NCBI GenBank assembly: GCA_051294375.1
Contig: CM119263.1
Span: 8,746,908 to 8,810,907, forward strand
DNA length: 64,000 nucleotides
Reading direction: 5' to 3'
From: Paraspadella gotoi
Taxonomy: Eukaryota; Chaetognatha
Shown here piece after piece: positions 57,311-64,000 of the stretch. Both the position numbers and the translations under genes were made by a program. Within the stretch, counting starts at the first letter, position 1. The number at the start of each line of letters is the position of its first letter. The notes under the pieces are model-generated. The model was given only the letters and a program-made list of their open reading frames with translations, made no database searches and had not been told where the DNA came from.

Positions 57311-57678
57311 AAAGAAGTGGAAAGGTTTAGGGAAGATTAAAAGAAAGAAGTAGAGTTGAAAAGAGGAAACGAGTAAAGGTTAAAGAAAATAAAATGTTGA
57401 AAATAGTAAGGGAAGAAAAGTAAAGATGAAGCGATGATCTCAGCATGTTGGGAAATAGGAAATCAATAAGGTTTAAGAAAATGAATTTATCCTGAGAAAA
57501 GAATGAGAAAATGATTAAACACGTTTGAAAGAAAGATTGATGTGAATGAAAAAGAAGGAAAAAGAAAGAAATGAAGAAGTAAAGGAAGAGAAACCAAATC
57601 TGTTTTCTTCTTAAAATCTGTTCTCAAAGACTGAACGGTTCCACTGAATCAAGAGCGGTTGAATAATTCCATTTGAAC

Positions 57679-57680
<2 letters not shown>

Positions 57681-57747
<67 letters not shown>
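57681..57747 (+). repeat. (CT)n microsatellite
   Basis: About 67 bp of CT, followed by a degenerate GGTCGGTCTGTC tract to about 57825. Confidence 0.97.
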
Positions 57748-57749
<2 letters not shown>

Positions 57750-57849
57750 AGTACTCGCGGAGCAACTCAATAAGTCGCTTTTCGGTCGGTCTGTCGGTCG
57801 GTCAGTATGTCTGTCAGTCGCTCTGACCCACTTACGTTAAAAATTCTCA

Positions 57850-59160
57850 TAACTCGCTTATAGTTGCTTGCTCATTTGTTAAGACAGGAAAAAACCTCAA
57901 ATTTAAGTGCCTTCAGAAAATCCTAAAACTATAAAAAATAAAAGACGTTGCAATGCGTGTTATAAATACAAATACAATATAAAGACGTTTGTTATACATA
58001 AATTTCCTTATCATATGATTTCAGTAAAATACACCTTAAAAGAATGTCACTCCGGCGCAACACATTGGATGGACCGATCTTCTTCTTTCTCTCACTCGCT
58101 CCCTTCCGCAATCGTCGGAACAAATTTGTTTGGTTGTCAAAAAAATACTTTGCATTCAAGAACGATCATACGAGGAGTTCATTGGTACAGTTTCTTTGAA
58201 ATTTTCTTTTACTGAAAAAAATTATCAAAAGCTTTTATTTGGGGGAAAAAAAAGTTTCTACAAGAAGGTTTAGAGATGAAATAATGAAATGATTAATGAA
58301 ATAATGAAATGATTGAAGAAATAATACAATGTCTACTATAAATTGCAGTATGAAATATAAAAATATTAAAAACGACCCCTCGTCCCCACATCTCAAATTT
58401 TCATTCACTGAAGTCGACGCGAGCGATAGGCCGACGTGCGTGAGCCAAGAGAAAGCTTTGGCCTCGTTCCCCCCTGCCCCACAAAAAGGAGAGAAAATAC
58501 GACTAACGGCGAATAGCGTGCGGTAGCACGACCATGAGAAATGTTCATGACCCTTGGCGCATGTTGCAGAAGAACTTTAGTCAACTTAAGACTTCGTTCA
58601 CTTTCCGAATTTATTTTAGATCTACTATATGAGAAACTTCAAAACTTCTCATACTAAAACCAACTCTCACACTTGTTTTCATTTTCTATCCAACTTACTT
58701 CACTACAGTACATTAAAGTGTCCAACTTGCAGCGTAATGTTTGTGTCACAACTTAGAAAAGTTATCACAACTCGCGAGTTCCGTATCACAGCTTCAAAGC
58801 GAAACCGCCCGTGATAAATCCTTTCACCGCGAAAACGATTCTTCCGCACCGAAAGATTTTCGAGGACAAAAAAACTTTTTTTTGTGATTTCACAAAAAAA
58901 AGAGAAAAAACGTCAGGGTCTTTCCGATTGCGACTCTCCTTCACGTATATAGCATTTCTAAGAAATCGGAGAAACAGAAAAATGTTCGCTTTAAATCATT
59001 TCAGGAATTTCACGGCCTTCGATTTCTCACGTGCGTTTTTAAAGCGTAGTCACAGATATTTCTAATCATGGGATTGCATAAGGCTGTCAGTGATTCTATA
59101 AATGCAATCGCACCATGGAACGAATTCTGGGAGTCATGGCACGATTTCATTTGTGAAAGC
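57850..59160. other. Stretch with short frames only
   Basis: Several plus-strand frames of 60-100 codons (for example VDASDRPTCVSQEKALASF near 58415-58470) lie in series here. None has clear splice context, family resemblance or a consistent composition, so no gene is called. Confidence 0.4.
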
Positions 59161-59199
59161 AACTTTTTTTCCCTCTTTTTTCCTGGCTTTTATTCTTTT

Positions 59200-59317
59200 T
59201 TTCGATTTTTTTTCTTTCTTTCTTTTTTCTTTCTGTCTTTCTTTCTTTCTTTCTCTCTTTCTTTTTTCTTTCTTTCTTTTGTCCTTTTTTTCTTTGTTTC
59301 TTTCTTTCTTTTTCCGA

Positions 59318-59408
<91 letters not shown>

Positions 59409-59425
59409 TTTTTCTTTTTCTCTCG
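59200..59425 (+). repeat. (CTTT)n microsatellite
   Basis: About 220 bp; the perfect core is at about 59318-59410. Confidence 0.97.
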
Positions 59426-59986
59426 ATTTGACATTATTGAAAATTTGGGGAGTTTTTGAGGCAAAAAAAAAAGGTAATAAAATAAAAGTAAAAACATAAA
59501 AATCTCCAAAAAGAATAAACTTCTGCTTTCGCTTCAACGCATTTGCTTTACGATTTCGAACAAAACGCAGAGAATTGAACTTATTTCCGCAAGCAAGCAA
59601 CCCAACTTCGCCTACCAAGCATAACTTCAACCTAATAAAACTCCAAGGCCAAAAAACCTTTACACCATTTTAACCAAAGTAAAATTTTCACCTTGTAGAT
59701 AAAAATATTTGGCAAATAAATATTTTTCTCAAATACACATAAAAATAACGATGAAACTAATTATAGTATCAATATTTATGTTTGGCCGTTATAACTTGTC
59801 TTACACCAATTGATACCCCAATCGTTACCCCGCCACCTTTCGGCAGCTGCGCTACATTTTCACCGCAGTATAGACGCAGCTCTGCAGCGCCGCAATTTCG
59901 GCCTCAGTCTCACCGAAGCGACGATTCCGTCGTTCCGGTTGTAAACTTTCACATCTTTTTCGTGACTCTTTCGTCATGGTATTGCC

Positions 59987-60056
59987 TCACGCAGGATCAC
60001 GCTTTGTCACGCTCTGTCTCGCTCAGTCACGCTCAGTCACGCTAAGACACGCGTCG
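59987..60056 (+). repeat. 10-bp minisatellite TCACGCTCAG
   Basis: Six to seven units at 10-bp spacing (TCACGCTTTG, TCACGCTCTG, TCTCGCTCAG, TCACGCTCAG, TCACGCTAAG, ACACGCGTCG). The upstream 59815-59950 segment is GC-richer and open on the plus strand (PPPFGSCATFSPQYRRSSAA) but has no splice support. Confidence 0.8.
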
Positions 60057-61367
60057 TCAACCTTTGTGTTTTTCGTCCCGTTCATGCGTTAACCTCTTGT
60101 CACATTCGGGATGGGATCAGGATTTTTTTAGACGGTAAGAAAAAAACGATTCAAAAAACGTTATTATATTTTTTAAAACTATATTAAATTTAAAAGCGTC
60201 GGAAAGATCGCTCATTTTGCATAATGATTAAATAGCATTTAATGAAAAAACCTCAGGGCCTCCACACTTAATCGTAATGCATCGAAAGAGTTTTTCGCTG
60301 ATCCATCTATACTTTTATCTCTTTTCACGCTTGAAGCTTTATCGGAAATCTCAACAACGTCAACAACAACAATCCAAACAGCGACAGAAGTTGAGTTTTT
60401 TTTCGATCGGTTTCGATTCGCTCGTGATTTAGTTAGTTTTATCGAGTTTTATTTGAGCAGCGGCTTAAGTCCGGGTTCACTGACCCAGCCTTGATAGACA
60501 CTGTCGGTTTGAACCTACGTAACATTTGTCGGTAATAATTGTAACACGAAATATTCAAATACATAGTTATCAAGTAAAAGAATCGTCTACTATCAAAATT
60601 GACAAAACGTTGAATCAAAGAGTGATATAGAGATAGAGACGAGTCTCAGAGGTGAAGATCAAACTGACGTTTCTTTTAAGAGCTCCGTGCTCCCGCGCAC
60701 CCGTGCACGCTGACCTCTCGCCCTAGCCACCACCCCTACTACACTCCGCCCAGATTTTTGACGCCGAAAATATTCCACGATTCTGTGGGTGACTTTTATT
60801 GAAGGAAAGAAAGTATCAATCTTAAGTTAAAGGTCTGCGGGAGAGCAAAATGGTGCAGAAGGAACGAGACGTGTCTTTTCTTTCTTTTTTTTCTCCTTGA
60901 TTCTTTTTTATTGTAATTTTTTTTTTCGTTTCAATCTTATCCTATCCATTTTTTTTTCCTTTATCTTTTCTTCGATTCCCTTTGTTACCTTTTGTATTCT
61001 TTTCTTTCTCATTTCTAATTTCTTCTCTTATCTTTTACCATTCTTTATCTTCCACTCTCTTCGCTTTGTCCAACTCGCGCACGCAGGCCGACCATTATCT
61101 AACTATCGAACCTGGTCGCACGCAATTTAAAATCTCCCCCCCGCCCTTTATTCAGTCAGTTTTATTGTTAACATTCCCCATTTGTCCCGATTCTCTTTTG
61201 TGCGCAACTTTCGCGCGCAACTGTGGTTTTGATCGCACTTCTCTCGCGGCTTCCACTAGACGATGATGGTCCTTTCAAACGCGTGGGAACAAAAGGCAGA
61301 AGCCACGCCTCAAAACCGAGTCGTTTCTGGTTGAAAAGTGGTGAGAGAGAAAGAATGAAAAAAGAGA

Positions 61368-61384
61368 GAAAGAAAGAAAGAAAA

Positions 61385-61448
<64 letters not shown>

Positions 61449-61594
61449 AGGAAAAAAGAAAGAAAGAGAAATTGAAACTGAGAAAGTATAAGAGAATGAA
61501 AGAAATACTACAACAAAAGTAATGAAAAAAAATTTAAAAAAAGAAAGAAAAAAAAAGAAAAACGAAAAAATAAAATTAAGAAAGAAAGAAAGAG

Positions 61595-61660
<66 letters not shown>
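61368..61660 (+). repeat. (AAAG)n microsatellite, two cores
   Basis: Perfect cores at about 61390-61450 and 61590-61660, with degenerate AAAG-rich DNA between. Confidence 0.97.
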
Positions 61661-61661
<1 letters not shown>

Positions 61662-62170
61662 AAACAAGAAAGAACCAAAGCGTCAAAAAAGATATCACCG
61701 AAGCAAAGAAAAAAAAAACCAAAAATAATAAAAAAAAAGAAAGAAATCCACAGTCATGGAAAAAAAAGTGGGGAAATAAAAAGGCTCACTTCTCGAAATC
61801 CAATAGTCGATGATGTTCCTCTCCAACAAAAAGAAAATCTTGATCTTTTCACCCGAAGAAAGAGAAAAACAATTCGTGATGAATCTCTCTTCACAGTTCA
61901 CGCAAAATAGAAAAGAAAAAGAGAAACGCAAAATGAGGAAAGTATCGAATTAAATTCTTAACTATGCGTGCGTCTTCTCCCTCGCTCATCCTTTTTTTCT
62001 TTTCTCTCCTTCCGTTTTCTCTTTTTTTTTCTTTTCTATTTCTCCTCTTTCTTTCTCCTCTCTCTTCTATATTCAATTTTAAGCCAGTGAGGGTCTCGCC
62101 GAGGATTTAGAGGTCATCAAACTTGCAAAATGTTTTTTCTTCCTCTGAAAGAGAGTGGAAGAAAGCTGGG

Positions 62171-62281
<111 letters not shown>

Positions 62282-62689
62282 ATATGGATTCACTTAGCTC
62301 AGATACGCTTGGCGACATTTCGTTTTTGACGCCTCCACATGAGTAACGGAGCCAAAAATAATAACGTCTGGTCTTATCGACAAGCTTCTCTGTAAGCATT
62401 AAGCAAGCTTAATGACTTTTTTTGTAACCTCGCTATTTTCATTCAATAATAAAATTTTTAATCCCAAAACTTGAAAATCGAGTCAATGACCTGGGTAACA
62501 GGAAAATTATTTTCTTAAATATATTTATAATTTTGATTCATATTTTTATTCGTATTCGTATTTTCTTTTTGCCCAAACAATCATCGTATAAATATTTTAT
62601 CGGCAACAACACCTGGAGCCAATGAAAAAAATCGACATTTTAACATTTAAACTGGAACATTGGCCTAACCAAACAGCGACGTCGCGATG

Positions 62690-62757
62690 AGTGCAAAGTC
62701 TACATCTCGAGGACAACGACGACGACGACATGGACGACGCCAAGATTCGTTCCTGAC
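62690..62757 (+). CDS. Candidate short acidic exon
   Basis: Plus-strand frame VQSLHLEDNDDDDMDDAKIR, Ser, then TGA. A second frame starting at ATG 62690 (MSAKSTSRGQ) is Arg-rich. The acidic reading fits the style of other islands here and lies 220 bp upstream of the next candidate gene. Confidence 0.25.
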
Positions 62758-62975
62758 AGATGTGTTTAGATTAAAGCGTATTAATTACACAACGCAATGT
62801 TGACGTTCGGCAGAAATTGACAATTTATTCGGAAAAAAAAATCAACACAGTATATAAGTTAATTTAAAACCTTAAAGTATGTTTTGGTTTTAGTTTCATT
62901 CTTAACAACGCCAAACCTGAAAGCTGATTCTACGTCGAAGACTAATAAAAGGAAACGGATTAAAACAATTTTTAA

Positions 62976-63156
62976 ATGAAGTTAAAATATAAAGAACGAC
63001 TCCCGCCCAAGTTGATGGTAAATGAGCTCAACAGCCTCGCCGCAGGTGCAGCCCACGTATTTTTTTGTTTTCACGACAGATGCCGACGGGAAGATGGATG
63101 CCATTTCGGCGCCGTTAGCAGATGCAGGGATGTTTGGATTGATGGACGAAGATTAA
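62976..63156 (+). CDS. Small two-exon ORF with a 34-nt intron
   Basis: Exon 62976-63045 starts at ATG and reads MKLKYKERLPPKLMVNELNS, LAA, ending at GCAG/GTGCAG in phase 1. After a 34-nt GT-AG intron with a pyrimidine tract (TATTTTTTTGTTTTCACGACAG) exon 63080-63156 continues DADGKMDAISAPLADAGMFG, LMDED and TAA. The join gives a coherent sequence with an EF-hand-like DADGKMD loop start, although only part of such a loop. Unspliced, the frame runs on to 63218 with a Cys/Arg-rich mix. The product would be 48 residues; it may be the 3' end of a larger gene. Confidence 0.4.
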
Positions 63157-64000
63157 GATTCCCTCGAAATCAACTATTACGTTATTCATATTGTACAAAA
63201 CCGAAATATTTGATTTAAATTAGGTTAAGTATAGATTACGGTAATAAAAAACTTCAGAATGGCAGAGCTGATAATGAGAAATAGATAGGCGAAAAAAAAG
63301 GGTTTGAGAGGTGAAAAAGCAAAGAAAAGAGAGAAAAGAGAGAAGGCGCAAAAAGGAAATTTTTCTATAATGGAACAAGAGGCAAAGCGCTGAGCTATTA
63401 AATAGAAGTTAAGTGAGAAATAGAGATGTGATAGAAATAAAAAAAAACTTGATGAATAAAAGAGAGACCAAGGCAAAAAAACAAACAAAAAAAAAACCGA
63501 GTGTGTGTTTTTGCGATTTATTAATCGATCTTAGCTTCGCGGCGAAAGAAGAATAATAATGGATAATAAAATAGAAATAATTACGTTGGGACGTTGAAGA
63601 GGAAAAAAAAGCCCGAGGAAACTAACGAGGGAGAAATGAGAAAATGAGGATTTGAGGAAATGAGTCAACCATTTGGGAAGGTAGGAAGGAATTAATGTTG
63701 GAAAGAAGGTTGGGGGATAAAAAAAAAGGTCTGAACGAAGGCGGCCGAAAAAGATTATTTTTCGTTACCGTCAATCCACTACATCATCCTATTCCTCACA
63801 AACAATCATATTGTTTTTTCAAAGAATCTTTCAATATTATCCGATTTGGTCTACCGACCGCCATTACCGTGAAGCAATCATATCCAAATAAATCTTTTTA
63901 GGCGCATCTGCAATCTGCATCATGCAGATTCCGACTCTACGATAAGAAAATATTGAAAAGAAGTTTGAAAAAAAGATTTTAAAAAATTAAGAAATTAAAC
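63157..64000. other. Right window end, no supported gene
   Basis: Purine-rich and AT-rich DNA. The short plus-strand frame at 63695-63901 is not supported by composition or splice signals. Confidence 0.5.

Overview
This is AT-rich nuclear DNA from an invertebrate animal. The evidence is GT-AG introns inside reading frames, animal-type protein families (XK-related membrane proteins, CUB domains), very many dinucleotide (CT/GA), tetranucleotide (AAAG) and rarer (GAC/GTC) microsatellites, and no operon structure. I cannot name the species or phylum from the sequence. Coding exons mostly stand out as GC-richer islands in AT-rich introns. The text is a gapped draft assembly: twelve N runs, of which four are exactly 25 N and four exactly 10 N.

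Layout. Positions 1-3,900 (+) hold two tandem XK-related (XKR) genes; the first runs off the left edge. Positions 4,022-6,601 (-) hold a convergent gene that can be modelled start to stop in three exons: a TPR-like first exon, then a long disordered charged region. Positions 6,700-8,850 are intergenic. From 20,437 down to about 8,855 the minus strand carries an exon series for a single-pass receptor-like protein: CUB1, a short linker, CUB2, a transmembrane helix, then an acidic tail. Further minus-strand exon candidates lie upstream (23.7, 26.9, 30, 38, 47.9 kb). One at 47,831-47,918 encodes a clean signal peptide ending in the splice phase that several later exons accept, so it may be the first exon of this gene, but I cannot prove the link.

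From about 24 kb to 64 kb the window is mainly intron or intergenic DNA packed with microsatellites, minisatellites and dispersed repeats. It has isolated exon-like islands at 27.6 kb (+), 30.0-30.8 kb (-), 37.9-38.1 kb (-), 44.7 kb (+), 48.3-48.5 kb (-), 51.9 kb (-) and 63 kb (+). Many islands encode aspartate runs from in-frame GAC repeats.

Sequence quality matters here. Several CUB1 exons have correct splice sites and domain motifs, but the frame breaks at homopolymer or dinucleotide runs. Three of the four 25-N gaps sit beside a duplicated or inverted copy of their own flank; the largest is an imperfect palindrome of about 1.6 kb per arm (40,566-43,889). These look like residues of long-read gap filling rather than biology, so broken frames should not be read as pseudogenes without other data.
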